Translations under genes and position numbers: made by a program | DNA from: Ancylobacter radicis | GTDB taxonomy: Bacteria; Pseudomonadota; Alphaproteobacteria; Rhizobiales; Xanthobacteraceae | Assembly (NCBI RefSeq): GCF_018449475.1 | Contig: NZ_JAHCQH010000025.1 | Span: 17,584 to 81,583 of the forward strand | Reading direction: 5' to 3' | DNA length: 64,000 nucleotides | Shown here: positions 35,634 through 44,181 of the stretch, one piece after another | Layout: every line of letters starts with the position of its first letter | How positions within the stretch are numbered: position 1 is the first letter of the stretch | The notes under the pieces: generated by a model | Database searches by the model: none | What the model saw: only the letters and a program-made list of their open reading frames with translations | What the model was told of the DNA's origin: nothing

Positions 35634-36017
35634 TTGGACAAGGTCTATCTCTTCGATCTCGCCTCCCGCCATGCCGCCTGGGCCTCGGTGCGGCAGGCGA
35701 CCATCGCCTCGAACATCGCCAACGCCAATACGCCCGGCTACCGGGCGGCGGAGGTCGAGCCGTTCGCGTCGGTGCTGGATCGCACCCATCTGGCGGAAGC
35801 CCGCACCAACCCCGGCCATCTCTCCCTGTCGGCGCCCGGCGCCGCCACGGTGGCGATGGACGACGCGGACAGCTGGAGCGTGTCGGAAAGCGGCAACACG
35901 GTGAGCATCGACCAGCAGATGGTCAAGGCCTCCGAGGTCAGCGGCGCCTTCAGCCTGAACACCAGTATCGTCCGCTCCTTCCACAAGATGGTGCTGGCCA
36001 GCGTGAGGAATTCCTGA
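35634..36017 (+). CDS. flgB: Proximal rod protein FlgB
   Basis: 127 residues. Rod N-terminal motif (ATIASNIANANTPGYRA at about 22-38) and a C-terminal helix (SLNTSIVRSFHKMVLASVRNS). The start is TTG at 35634, behind GCGGAG; no upstream ATG is in frame with a ribosome site. FlgB, FlgC, FlgF and FliE form the proximal rod. The stop overlaps the flgC ATG (TGATG). Confidence 0.93.
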   Translation: MDKVYLFDLASRHAAWASVRQATIASNIANANTPGYRAAEVEPFASVLDRTHLAEARTNPGHLSLSAPGAATVAMDDADSWSVSESGNTVSIDQQMVKASEVSGAFSLNTSIVRSFHKMVLASVRNS

Positions 36018-36439
36018 TGATCGATCCTCTGAAGTCGATCTCCGCGATCGCCAGCTCGGGCATGGAAGCCCAGTCGCTGCGCATGCGGGTGGCGTCCGAG
36101 AACATCGCCAATGCCCGCGCCACGGCGACGGCGCCGGGCGAGACGCCCTATGTGCGCAAGACCATTCATTTCTCCGCCCAGCCCATGCGCGAACTCGGCG
36201 TCTCCCGCGTCGCCGTGAGCCAGCTCGGCGTCGACCAGACCACGCCCTTCACCGTCGAGCACGACCCCGGCAACCCGGCCGCCGACGCGAATGGCAATGT
36301 GAAAATGCCCAACGTCAACCCGCTCGTCGAAATGGCGGATCTGCGTGAAGCCGGCCGTTCCTATTCGGCCAATCTTCAGATGATGAAGCAGGCCCGTTCC
36401 ATGATTTCGATGACCATAGACCTGCTGAGGGCTGGATGA
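36017..36439 (+). CDS. flgC: Proximal rod protein FlgC
   Basis: 140 residues. SSGMEAQSLRMRVASENIANARAT at the N-terminus and VKMPNVNPLVEMADLREAGRSYSANLQMMKQARSMISMTIDLLR at the C-terminus are typical FlgC. Start ATG overlaps the flgB stop by one base, and its stop overlaps the fliE start. Confidence 0.95.
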   Translation: MIDPLKSISAIASSGMEAQSLRMRVASENIANARATATAPGETPYVRKTIHFSAQPMRELGVSRVAVSQLGVDQTTPFTVEHDPGNPAADANGNVKMPNVNPLVEMADLREAGRSYSANLQMMKQARSMISMTIDLLRAG

Positions 36440-36762
36440 TGCTCGACCCGATTGCTTCCTTCGCGCCGATCCGCACCACCGGCACCGCGGCGGCCTCCGC
36501 CGCCGGCCCGGCCTCGGCAGCGGCCCCGAGCCGCGCCGTGTCCGGCACCGATTTCGCCGATGTCTTCGCCGACGTCTCCGGCCAGGCCGTGAACGCGCTG
36601 AAGAACGCGGAGGCGACCTCCATCACCGGCATTCAGGGCAAGGCCTCGGTGCAGCACGTGGTGCAGACCATCATGGCGGCGGAGGAAAGCCTCCAGACCG
36701 CCCTCGCCGTCCGCGACAAGGTCGTCGCGGCCTATCAGGAAATCTCGCGGATGGCGATCTGA
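36436..36762 (+). CDS. fliE: MS-ring/rod junction protein FliE
   Basis: 108 residues. Ala-rich N-terminus, then the FliE helix pattern ([43 protein letters not shown]). FliE links the MS-ring to the rod. ATGATG at the start gives two possible first codons; the first overlaps the flgC stop. Confidence 0.93.
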   Translation: MMLDPIASFAPIRTTGTAAASAAGPASAAAPSRAVSGTDFADVFADVSGQAVNALKNAEATSITGIQGKASVQHVVQTIMAAEESLQTALAVRDKVVAAYQEISRMAI

Positions 36763-36772
36763 GGACACTGAC

Positions 36773-37561
36773 ATGAGAGCACTGGCCATCGCCGCCACCG
36801 GCATGAGCGCGCAGCAGACCAATGTGGAAGTGATCGCGAACAACATCGCGAACATCAACACCACCGGCTTCAAGCGCGCGCGCGCCGAATTCTCCGATCT
36901 GCTCTATCAGGCCGAGCGCGCCGGGGGCGTTCCCAATGTGGATGGCGGACTGCCCATCCCGGACGGGGCGCTGGTCGGCCTCGGCGTGCGCACCGTCGGC
37001 GTGCGCAACCTGCACATGCAGGGCCCGCTGACCCAGACCGGCAACCCGCTCGACCTCGCCATCAATGGCCGTGGCTGGTTCCAGATCACCAGCCCGACCG
37101 GCGAGACGGTCTATACGCGCGCCGGCTCCTTCAACAAGGGACCGGAAGGCCAGCTCGTCACCAATGACGGCTATGTCGTCGAGCCGGCCATCAACTTCCC
37201 GGCCGACACGGTGGAAATCGTCATCAACGAGACCGGGCAGGTCTACGCCAAGACCGCCGGACAGGCCGCGCCGCAGATGCTCGGCCAGCTCAACCTCGCC
37301 AATTTCGCCAATGATGGCGGGCTGGAGCCGATCGGCAACAATCTCTATCGCGAGACCGATGCCTCCGGCACCGCGACCATGGGCGTCGCCGCCGATACCG
37401 GCTTCGGCAAGATGCATCAGGGCTATCTGGAATCCTCCAACGTGGATCCGGTCAAGGAGATCACCGAGCTGATCTCCGCCCAGCGCGCCTATGAGATGAA
37501 TTCCAAGGTAATCCAGGCCGCCGACGAAATGGCCGCCACCGTCTCCAAGGGCATCCGCTAG
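36773..37561 (+). CDS. flgG: Distal rod protein FlgG
   Basis: 262 residues, the standard length. [41 protein letters not shown] at the start, [15 protein letters not shown], and the C-terminal [40 protein letters not shown]. Its stop codon lies inside the first arm of the inverted repeat that follows. Confidence 0.97.
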   Translation: MRALAIAATGMSAQQTNVEVIANNIANINTTGFKRARAEFSDLLYQAERAGGVPNVDGGLPIPDGALVGLGVRTVGVRNLHMQGPLTQTGNPLDLAINGRGWFQITSPTGETVYTRAGSFNKGPEGQLVTNDGYVVEPAINFPADTVEIVINETGQVYAKTAGQAAPQMLGQLNLANFANDGGLEPIGNNLYRETDASGTATMGVAADTGFGKMHQGYLESSNVDPVKEITELISAQRAYEMNSKVIQAADEMAATVSKGIR

Positions 37562-37664
37562 AGCTTTTTCGGTGAGCTCCGGTTCATCGAAAAAGCTCTA
37601 GCTTATTGTTCTGACGCATTTTCTTCACGCGAACCGGAATCCGCTTCGCTCGAAAATGCTCTAG
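37558..37664. repeat. Intergenic palindromic repeat element (Hyphomicrobiales type) between flgG and flgA
   Basis: Two hairpins in tandem. The first is a perfect 14-bp stem, 37558-37571 with 37588-37601 (CTAGAGCTTTTTCG and its complement), covering the flgG stop codon. The second spans 37616-37659 with GCATTTTC/GAAAATGC arms and an inner segment holding TTCACGCGAACCGG. From memory, sequences like this are scattered between genes in many Rhizobiales genomes. It probably forms an mRNA hairpin between flgG and flgA that protects or lowers the message. Confidence 0.75.
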
Positions 37665-37678
37665 CAAGGATACGCATC

Positions 37679-38287
37679 ATGCTTCGGCATCTGTGGGGCG
37701 CGGCGCTCGCGCTCGCCCTTTCCTGTGCGCTCGCCCAGGGATCGGCGACGGCTCAAGAGGCGACCAGGGGCGCGTTCCGCGTCGCCGGCACGTCGATCGC
37801 CGACACCCGCGCCCACGATGCCACGCTCGGCGACTGGATGGCCCCCGTGCCCGCCGGAGCCGCCCGCGCGCCGGCCGCCCGGCCCGCCACAGCCGCGGAA
37901 ATCCATCTCCCGGTCGCCGCCGGCGCCATCGCGCCGGGCGACAAGATCACTGACGACATGCTGGTCGACCGCGCCTTCCCCTCCTCCGTCGCCAGCCAGT
38001 ACCCGATCGCCATCACCCGCGCCCAGCTCGTGGGCAAGGTGGCGCGCCGCGTGCTGCTCGCCGGCAATGTCATTCCGGTCGCCGCCGTCGGCGACGCCAA
38101 GGTCGTCACGCGCGGCGTCGCCGCCGAGCTGCGCTTCGAGCAGGACGGCCTCGTCATCACCGCGCTCGGCGTGCCGCTGGATTCCGGCACGGTCGGCGCC
38201 GTGGTCCGGCTGAAGAACATCGACAGCGGCAAGGTCGTGACCGGCGTCGTGCAGGATGACGGCTCGGTGAAGGTGGGCGGCAAATGA
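37679..38287 (+). CDS. flgA: P-ring assembly chaperone FlgA
   Basis: 202 residues with a signal peptide (cut near residue 26, ATAQ). A SAF-type domain (PVAAGAIAPGDKITDDMLVDRAFP) and the C-terminal GAVVRLKNIDSGKVVTGVVQDDGSVKV fold identify FlgA, a periplasmic chaperone for P-ring protein FlgI, encoded next (ATGA overlap). Confidence 0.93.
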   Translation: MLRHLWGAALALALSCALAQGSATAQEATRGAFRVAGTSIADTRAHDATLGDWMAPVPAGAARAPAARPATAAEIHLPVAAGAIAPGDKITDDMLVDRAFPSSVASQYPIAITRAQLVGKVARRVLLAGNVIPVAAVGDAKVVTRGVAAELRFEQDGLVITALGVPLDSGTVGAVVRLKNIDSGKVVTGVVQDDGSVKVGGK

Positions 38288-39426
38288 AGCGCCCGCGGAT
38301 GAACCGACTCCTCGCCACCGCCCTGCTGCTGCTCGCCGGCCTCGCCAGCGCCGGCGCGGCGACCCGCATCAAGGACGTGTCCACCGTCCAGGGCGTGCGC
38401 GACAACCAGCTTGTCGGCTACGGCCTCGTCATCGGCCTTCAGGGCACCGGCGACACGCTGCGCAACTCGCCTTTCACCGAGCAGGCCATGCAGTCCATGC
38501 TCGACCGGCTCGGCGTCAGCACGCGCGGCATCCCGCTGCGGGCGCGCAATGTCGCCGCCGTCGCCGTCACCGCCAACCTGCCGCCCTTCGCCGGTGTCGG
38601 CTCGCGCATCGACATCAACGTCGCTTCGCTGGGCGATGCCTCCTCGCTGCGCGGCGGCACGCTGATCCTCACCCCGCTCAACAGCGGCGACGGGCAGACC
38701 TATGCGGTCGCGCAGGGTCAGCTCGCCGTCACCGGCTTCTCGGCCGAGGGCGAGGCGGAGAGCATCACCCAGGGCATCCCCACCGCCGCGCGCATTCCCA
38801 ATGGCGCGCTGGTCGAGCGCCCCGCGCCCGGCGTGCTGAACGAGCTGCACAGCTTCGTGCTGGAGCTGAACAATCCGGATTTCGCCACCGCCGCGCGCAT
38901 CGCCGACGTGATCAATGCCCGCTTCGGCAAGATCAAGTTCGACTATGGCAAGCTCGGCGGGCCCAACAAGCCGATCGCCCAGGAGCGCGACCTGCGCAGC
39001 GTGGTGGTGCAGCGCCCGCCGCAGATCAACCCGGCCCGCTTCCTCGCCATGGTCGGCGACCTGCCGGTCGAGCCGGACGCCCCCGCCCGCGTGGTGGTGG
39101 ACCAGCGTTCCGGCACGGTGGTGATCGGGCGCAACGTCAAGATTTCGACCGTCGCCATCACCCAGGGCAATCTGACGGTGCGCGTCACCGAGACGCCGGA
39201 AGTCTCCCAGCCCGCCCCCTTCTCCGACGGTGAGACGGTCGTCGTGCCGCGCACCGACATCGGCATCGAGCAGGATGGCGGCTACCTCTCCGTCGTGCGC
39301 GGCCCCGATCTGGACACCCTCGTGCAAGGTCTGAACCGTATGGGGATGAGGCCGACGGACATCATCGCTGTCCTTCAGGCGATCAAGACCTCCGGCGCGC
39401 TCCAGGCCGAGCTGGTGGTCCAGTAA
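38284..39426 (+). CDS. flgI: Flagellar P-ring protein FlgI
   Basis: 380 residues with a signal peptide (about 1-27). TRIKDVSTVQGVRDNQLVGYGLVIGLQGTGDTLRNSPFTEQAMQSMLDRLGV and the C-terminal GPDLDTLVQGLNRMGMRPTDIIAVLQAIKTSGALQAELVVQ are the standard FlgI ends. It forms the periplasmic ring around the rod. A 63-base gap leads to motE. Confidence 0.97.
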   Translation: MKRPRMNRLLATALLLLAGLASAGAATRIKDVSTVQGVRDNQLVGYGLVIGLQGTGDTLRNSPFTEQAMQSMLDRLGVSTRGIPLRARNVAAVAVTANLPPFAGVGSRIDINVASLGDASSLRGGTLILTPLNSGDGQTYAVAQGQLAVTGFSAEGEAESITQGIPTAARIPNGALVERPAPGVLNELHSFVLELNNPDFATAARIADVINARFGKIKFDYGKLGGPNKPIAQERDLRSVVVQRPPQINPARFLAMVGDLPVEPDAPARVVVDQRSGTVVIGRNVKISTVAITQGNLTVRVTETPEVSQPAPFSDGETVVVPRTDIGIEQDGGYLSVVRGPDLDTLVQGLNRMGMRPTDIIAVLQAIKTSGALQAELVVQ

Positions 39427-39489
39427 TCCCGGCCCGGCCCGCCTTACCCCACCCGCCAACCGCCCAGCCCCCTTCGAGGAGCCACGCCC

Positions 39490-40299
39490 ATGACGATCGT
39501 GACCGTGCTGTCTCACCTGCTGATCTTCCTCCTGGGCGGCGGCCTTGGCCTCATGGCGGCGGCGCTGTGTTTCGCCGCCCGTCATTCCGACGGGGAAGAC
39601 GACGAGTGGAACGGGCAGCCGTGGAACGGTCCGCGGGCGGTCCCGGCGCGGACGCCGGGCCTGCCCGCGCCGGCCCGCTCCTTTGCCAAGCGCGGCATCA
39701 ACCTGCTGATCCTCACTGGCCTGACCGTCCACCTCACTGCACTGACGCTCCACGGCGCCGACGCCGAATCCGCGCCCGCCAAACCGGCCGCGCCGGTGCA
39801 GGCGCTTCCCGCCGCCGCGCCGGTTCCCGCCGTGCCGATGCCGTCCGGCGCCAGCAATACCGAGCAGTATTGCCAGAGCATCATCGACACCGCCCGCGAC
39901 GCCCGCTTCGCCCGCCAGAAGACGGCCATCGAGGTGATGGAAAAGAACATCGAGGAGCGCATCGCCCAGCTTGAGGCCAAGCGCGCCGAATATGAGAAGT
40001 GGTTGACGCGCCGAGAGGATTTCCTGCGCAAGGCGGATGAATCGGTCATCGCCGTGATCTCGCAGATGCGCCCCGACGCCGCTGCCGCCCAGCTCACCGT
40101 GATGGCCGACGACCCGGCCGCCGCGATCCTCGCCAAGCTCAATCCGCGCGTCGCCAGCGCCATCATGAACGAAATGGACGCCACCCGCGCGGCCCGGATC
40201 ACCGGCGTGATGGTCGGCATCGCCAAGCGGGCGGCCGAGGCCAAGGCCCAGGCTCCCAAATCGCCGGACGCCAAGGGGACCGAAGGCAAGCCCTCATGA
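39490..40299 (+). CDS. motE: MotE-type flagellar protein (MotC chaperone)
   Basis: 269 residues. Two hydrophobic segments (about 5-28 and 68-88), an Ala/Pro linker, then a coiled coil (about 140-170) and an MgtE-N-like helical part (PDAAAAQLTVMADDPAAAILAKLNPRVASAIMNEMDATRAARI). The order flgA-flgI-motE-flgH-fliL-fliP is that of Sinorhizobium, where MotE is a periplasmic chaperone for MotC, encoded here at 47.8 kb. The first hydrophobic segment is probably a membrane anchor rather than a cleaved signal. The stop overlaps flgH (ATGA). Confidence 0.8.
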   Translation: MTIVTVLSHLLIFLLGGGLGLMAAALCFAARHSDGEDDEWNGQPWNGPRAVPARTPGLPAPARSFAKRGINLLILTGLTVHLTALTLHGADAESAPAKPAAPVQALPAAAPVPAVPMPSGASNTEQYCQSIIDTARDARFARQKTAIEVMEKNIEERIAQLEAKRAEYEKWLTRREDFLRKADESVIAVISQMRPDAAAAQLTVMADDPAAAILAKLNPRVASAIMNEMDATRAARITGVMVGIAKRAAEAKAQAPKSPDAKGTEGKPS

Positions 40300-41012
40300 A
40301 ACGCCTTCTCCTGCCCCTCGCCCTGCTCGGCCTAACTGCTTGTCAGAGCAACAAATATGACAGCCTCGCCAATGGTCCGTCGCTGACACCGGTCGGCTAC
40401 GGCATCCAGGCGCAGGCCGATCCGATCCCCATGTCCTACCCGCCGCCGCCGACACGCAGCTTCGCCTCGACCTGGGACAAGGGCAGCGAAAGCCTCTACC
40501 GCAGCATCCGCGCCACCAAGGTCGGCGACACGCTGAAGGTGGATATCTCGCTCGACGACAAGGCCGAGTTCGATAACGAGACCGGCCGTTCGCGCAAGTC
40601 CGCGCAGGATGCCGGGCTGGATATCGCTGCCGGCGCAGAGGGTTACGGTTGGGCGGGCGGCTATGGCTCGGCCACCGGCTCGCTCACCATGAACTCGGAC
40701 ACCGAGGCGAAGGGCAAGGGCTCGATCGACCGCTCGGAAAAGCTGCGGCTCGCCGTCGCCGTGGTCGTCACCGAGGTCCTGCCGAACGGCAACCTGATGA
40801 TCCGCGGCTCGCAGGAGATTCTGGTGAACTACGAGGTCCGCGTGCTGACGATCGCCGGCATGGTGAACCCGCTGGACATCACCGGCGGCAACCAGATCGC
40901 CTATGACCGGATCGCCGAAGCCCGCATTTCCTACGCCGGTCGCGGCCGGCTCAACGATGTCCAGCAGCCGGCCTGGGGCCAGCGCATTTACGACCTCGTT
41001 GTTCCCTTCTGA
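40296..41012 (+). CDS. flgH: Flagellar L-ring lipoprotein FlgH
   Basis: 238 residues. Lipoprotein signal with lipobox LTAC (Cys16). The FlgH core includes SLYRSIRATKVGDTLKVDISLDDKAEFDNET and LPNGNLMIRGSQEILVNYEVRVLTIAGMVNPLDI. It forms the outer-membrane ring. ATGA overlap with motE. Confidence 0.96.
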   Translation: MKRLLLPLALLGLTACQSNKYDSLANGPSLTPVGYGIQAQADPIPMSYPPPPTRSFASTWDKGSESLYRSIRATKVGDTLKVDISLDDKAEFDNETGRSRKSAQDAGLDIAAGAEGYGWAGGYGSATGSLTMNSDTEAKGKGSIDRSEKLRLAVAVVVTEVLPNGNLMIRGSQEILVNYEVRVLTIAGMVNPLDITGGNQIAYDRIAEARISYAGRGRLNDVQQPAWGQRIYDLVVPF

Positions 41013-41038
41013 TGAACCGATAACTGGCGGGGGCCACC

Positions 41039-41542
41039 ATGGCGCAAGCAATCAAGACAGACGGCAAGGCCGCAGGCGGCAAGGGCGGCGTGGTCGTGGC
41101 GCTCTGCGTCCTCACACTCCTCGCGGCCGCCGGCGGCGGCGGGCTCGGCATCCAGCTCGCCTCCACCGTCGAGCAGGTCGTGACGGAAAAAGCCAAGGAA
41201 AAGGAAGAGGTTGAAGCGAACAAGCCGCCGCTGCGCTATACCGATCCCGAGATGGTGATGGAAAGCCTCAAGCCCATCGTCTCCAATCTCGGGGCGCCCA
41301 GCAGCACCTTCGTGCGCATCGAGGCCTCGATCATCTTCAAGAACGGCACCCTGGCCAATCCGCAGATCGCCGCCGCGCAGATCCGCGAGGATGTGATGGC
41401 CTATCTGCGCACCCTCTCGCTCAGCCAGCTGGAAGGGCCGAGCGGCCTCATCCATCTGCGCGAGGACCTCAACGAGCGCGCCCGCATGCGCTCGGAAGGC
41501 AACGTGCAGGAACTGGTGATCGAAACGCTGGTGGTGCAATGA
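41039..41542 (+). CDS. fliL: Flagellar basal-body/stator-associated protein FliL
   Basis: 167 residues. One N-terminal transmembrane helix (about 18-38), a charged stalk, and a periplasmic domain ending in MAYLRTLSLSQLEGPSGLIHLREDLNERARMRSEGNVQELVIETLVVQ, typical FliL. It surrounds the stator and raises torque. Overlaps fliP by four bases. Confidence 0.94.
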   Translation: MAQAIKTDGKAAGGKGGVVVALCVLTLLAAAGGGGLGIQLASTVEQVVTEKAKEKEEVEANKPPLRYTDPEMVMESLKPIVSNLGAPSSTFVRIEASIIFKNGTLANPQIAAAQIREDVMAYLRTLSLSQLEGPSGLIHLREDLNERARMRSEGNVQELVIETLVVQ

Positions 41543-42297
41543 CCCGCCGGCTGCTTCCGGCCGGGCTCGCGCTCGGCGCCGGTCTCCTGTTCGCCGTGCC
41601 GGCCCTTGCCCAGCAGACGCCGAGCCTCTCGGAACTGTTGAACGAGGCGGGCGGCGGGGCAGCCTCGGGCCGCATCGTGCAGATGATCGCCCTGCTCACC
41701 GTGCTCTCGGTGGCGCCGGGTCTGCTCATCATGGTCACGAGCTTCACGCGCTTCGTCATCGCGCTGTCCTTCCTGCGCTCGGGCCTTGGCCTGCAGTCGA
41801 CGCCGGCCAATCTGGTGCTGATCTCGCTGTCGCTGTTCATGACCTTCTATGTGATGGGCCCGACCTTCGACCGGGCCTGGACGCAAGGCATACAGCCGTT
41901 GACCGCCAACGAGATTTCCGAACAGGAGGCGATCAAGCGGGTGGCCGAGCCGTTCCGCGAATTCATGCTCACCCAGGTGCGCCCCAAGGATCTCCAGACC
42001 TTCGCCGACCTCGCTGCGGCCAATGGCCAGGTGGTGGCGGCGGCGCCGGAGGAGGTGGAGCTGCGCATCCTCATCCCCGCTTTCATGATTTCGGAATTGC
42101 GGCGCGGCTTCGAGATCGGCTTCCTGATCATGCTGCCGTTCCTGATCATCGACATGATCGTGGCCACCCTCGTCATGTCGATGGGCATGATGATGATGCC
42201 GCCGGCGGTCATCGCCCTGCCCTTCAAGATTCTGTTCTTCATCCTGATTGATGGTTGGAACCTGCTGGTCGGCGGACTGGTGCGCTCCTTCTATTGA
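41539..42297 (+). CDS. fliP: Flagellar export gate protein FliP
   Basis: 252 residues. Signal peptide (cut near residue 24), then the FliP pattern: MIALLTVLSVAPGLLIMVTSFTRFVIALSFLR, and LIPAFMISELRRGFEIGFLIMLPFLIIDMIVATLVMSMGMMMMPP. It forms the export core with FliQ and FliR. Last gene of the flgB unit; followed by a terminator at 42332. Confidence 0.97.
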   Translation: MTRRLLPAGLALGAGLLFAVPALAQQTPSLSELLNEAGGGAASGRIVQMIALLTVLSVAPGLLIMVTSFTRFVIALSFLRSGLGLQSTPANLVLISLSLFMTFYVMGPTFDRAWTQGIQPLTANEISEQEAIKRVAEPFREFMLTQVRPKDLQTFADLAAANGQVVAAAPEEVELRILIPAFMISELRRGFEIGFLIMLPFLIIDMIVATLVMSMGMMMMPPAVIALPFKILFFILIDGWNLLVGGLVRSFY

Positions 42298-42331
42298 CGC
42301 GTAGTCGGAGACCGATTTGGGGGTCTTCGGG

Positions 42332-42363
42332 AGGGCGGTTCGCGCAAGCGGGCCGCCCTTTTT
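42332..42363 (+). terminator. Rho-independent terminator after fliP
   Basis: AGGGCGG (42332-42338) pairs with CCGCCCT (42353-42359), followed directly by a run of T. It ends the flgB-fliP unit 35 bases after the fliP stop and separates it from flagellin. Confidence 0.85.
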
Positions 42364-42429
42364 CTTGGTCCCTGCAGCGGTCAAGAGGGTGCAAGCCCCG
42401 GGCAAGTATGCCGTGCGACCGTCCGTGCA

Positions 42430-42444
42430 TGGCAGATTGACTGC
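42430..42444 (+). promoter_or_regulatory. Possible sigma-54 type promoter of the flagellin gene
   Basis: TGGCAG-ATTGA-CTGC has the GG and GC at the -24/-12 spacing of sigma-54 promoters (consensus TGGCAC-N5-TTGC) and lies about 140 bases before the flagellin start. Sigma-54 control of late flagellar genes is known in Caulobacter, but this order often uses other systems; one match in 287 bases of GC-rich DNA can be chance. Confidence 0.35.
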
Positions 42445-42584
42445 TGGTCCCTCGGGTCCGGCAGGAGAGGTACCGCCCAGGTGCGGCAGCTCTCGACAAA
42501 GGCATGAAGCCGTTTCTGCCATGCCGGTTTCAGTCCGGTATGTCCCCTTGAAACCAACCATCTCCAAACAAAGGGACATTCGTC

Positions 42585-43838
42585 ATGACCAGCCTTATGA
42601 CCAACACCTCCTCGATGGTCGCCCTGCAGACCCTGCGGTCGATCAATTCGAACCTCGACCAGACCAATAACCGCGTCTCCACCGGCCTCCGCGTCAATTC
42701 GGCGGCCGACAACGCGGCCTATTGGTCGATCGCCACGACGACCCGCTCCGACAACGGTGCGCTCGGCGCGGTGAAGGACTCCCTCGGCCTCGCCAAGTCT
42801 TCCGTCGACACCGTCAACACCGGTCTCGATACGGTTCGCACGGCGCTGCAGAAGGTGAAGGAAAAGCTCATCACGGCCGCGTCCCCGGACGCCGACCGTG
42901 CCAAGCTTCAGACGGAAATTGGCAGCCTCCTCGGCGCTCTCAAGAACAACGCTGAGAGCACGGTCATTTCCGGCAGCAACTGGCTGTCGGTGGACTCGAG
43001 CGGCACCAATTACAACGCCACCAAGGCGGTGGTCGCTTCGTTCTCCCGCACCGGCGATTCGGTGCAGGTCGACACGATCGACATCGACACCAGCAAGTTC
43101 AAGCTGCTGGATGCCAACGCGACGGTTCACACTGCGGTTGACGCGGCCGTGACCACCTCGTCGGCGACCTACACCACCGCCAAGAGCACGGCGACGACCG
43201 CCTACGACACCGCCAAGACCACGGCGGACACGACCTACAACACCGACATCGCGACGGCTGATACGACCTTCGCCGGCAGTGCCATGGACGCAGCGGCTGT
43301 TGCCGCCCGTGACGCTTCCTACGCGACGGCCACCAACACTCGCGATGCTTCCTACGCGACCGCTGAGACCACGAAGAAGACGGCTCTCGACGGCGCTGTT
43401 CTGGCGCTGACCAACTCGCTGTCCGCGTCCGGTACCGACAACCTCGGTATCCTGGACAAGTCCCGCGTGTCCGCCACCGCCAACGGCACGGCGACCATCA
43501 GCTCGATCATGGACATCGACATCTCGTCGCTGACCTCGAGCCAGGACGACCTCGACAAGATCGCGAACTACACCTCGATCGTCGACGCCGCCCTGAGCGA
43601 CCTGACCGACGCGTCGACGAACCTCGGTTCGACGGCGAGCCGCATCGAGTCGCAGACCAACTTCGTGCAGGCCCTTCAGGACGCCAACAACCGCGCCATC
43701 GGCGCTCTTGTTGATGCGAACATGGAAGAGGAATCGACCCGTCTGAAGGCGCTGCAGACCCAGCAGCAGCTCGCCGTTCAGTCGCTTGGTATCGCCAACT
43801 CCAGCTCGCAGAGCGTGCTCAGCCTCTTCCGCGGCTGA
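42585..43838 (+). CDS. Flagellin with a repetitive coiled-coil insert
   Basis: 417 residues, the filament subunit. Conserved D0/D1 ends: NTSSMVALQTLRSINSNLDQTNNRVSTGLRVNSAADNAAYWSIA and VDANMEEESTRLKALQTQQQLAVQSLGIANSSSQSVLSLFRG. The surface-exposed middle (about 190-275) is replaced by an Ala/Thr/Asp-rich stretch with an 11-residue periodicity. AAAGGGAC precedes the ATG. It stands alone between two strong terminators, so its expression is independent; FlaF and FlbT at 23 kb are the expected post-transcriptional regulators. No second flagellin in the window. Confidence 0.95.
   Translation: MTSLMTNTSSMVALQTLRSINSNLDQTNNRVSTGLRVNSAADNAAYWSIATTTRSDNGALGAVKDSLGLAKSSVDTVNTGLDTVRTALQKVKEKLITAASPDADRAKLQTEIGSLLGALKNNAESTVISGSNWLSVDSSGTNYNATKAVVASFSRTGDSVQVDTIDIDTSKFKLLDANATVHTAVDAAVTTSSATYTTAKSTATTAYDTAKTTADTTYNTDIATADTTFAGSAMDAAAVAARDASYATATNTRDASYATAETTKKTALDGAVLALTNSLSASGTDNLGILDKSRVSATANGTATISSIMDIDISSLTSSQDDLDKIANYTSIVDAALSDLTDASTNLGSTASRIESQTNFVQALQDANNRAIGALVDANMEEESTRLKALQTQQQLAVQSLGIANSSSQSVLSLFRG
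43170..43385 (+). repeat. 33-bp / 11-residue tandem repeats inside flagellin
   Basis: Residues 196-267. Aromatic residues recur at Tyr196, Tyr207, Tyr218, Phe229, then after a 17-residue unit at Tyr246 and Tyr257. Units have the form YxTAxxTAxTT (for example YDTAKTTADTT, YATATNTRDAS). An 11-residue period fits a hendecad coiled coil, which would protrude from the filament surface. Confidence 0.75.
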
Positions 43839-43890
43839 TCCAGGGGCTTCGGCCCTCCTAGGGTTGTCTCCCGCCGTTCACGGCGCACCT

Positions 43891-43925
43891 GGCCACGCTC
43901 CCCCCGGAGCGTGGCCTTTCTTTTT
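43891..43925 (+). terminator. Rho-independent terminator of flagellin
   Basis: Perfect 11-bp stem GGCCACGCTCC (43891-43901) with GGAGCGTGGCC (43906-43916), 4-base loop, followed by TTTCTTTTT. Textbook strong terminator. Confidence 0.93.
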
Positions 43926-44094
43926 CCCGCCCCTCCGGCGCCACGCCGCCTCCACGCAATCTCCAGGCAAGCTCGTTGCCGCAAGGTGTTTGCGGGCAGA
44001 GCGGTTTCCCCCAGCCCGGCACTGCCCTCGCGCGGTTACCCGCGCCGACCCGCGTCGGACCCACGCCCCCCGGGAATGACGCGTTTGTCGAAGC

Positions 44095-44125
44095 TGACGC
44101 CCCGGGCCCCCGCCCCGGGGCGTCA
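44095..44125. repeat. 12-bp GC-rich hairpin upstream of fliF
   Basis: TGACGCCCCGGG (44095-44106) pairs with CCCGGGGCGTCA (44114-44125), 7-base loop, 56 bases before the fliF start. No T-run. Probably in the fliF leader RNA; function unknown. Confidence 0.55.
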
Positions 44126-44181
44126 TGCCTTCCCGTCCTGGCGACGGTCCTCGGGGGATTGGTGATGGAGCAACAAACCAG

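Larger units (their letters stand above)
43839..44181. other. 343-base intergenic region between flagellin and fliF
   Basis: Holds the flagellin terminator (43891-43925) and a strong hairpin at 44095-44125, described separately. No credible gene: the short open frames follow the GC-rich base composition. A tiny frame MEQQTR (44165-44185) ends over the fliF ATG, and its GGAG could serve fliF. The fliF promoter must be here, but I find no copy of the 28-nt module. Confidence 0.6.

Noticed and set aside
36436..36873. Antisense frames over fliE and flgG
   Set aside because: No features beyond GC bias; the plus-strand products are certain.
37753..39753. Long minus-strand frame opposite flgA, flgI and motE
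   Set aside because: Codon-composition shadow of the plus-strand genes, no ribosome site or motif.
43977..43995. GCAAGGTG before fliF as a fourth copy of the flagellar module
   Set aside because: Only the core matches; CCAGCC and C-AG flanks are missing and it is about 200 bases from the fliF start.
43845..44181. Small open frames between flagellin and fliF
   Set aside because: They overlap the flagellin terminator and hairpin and have no conserved-looking sequence.
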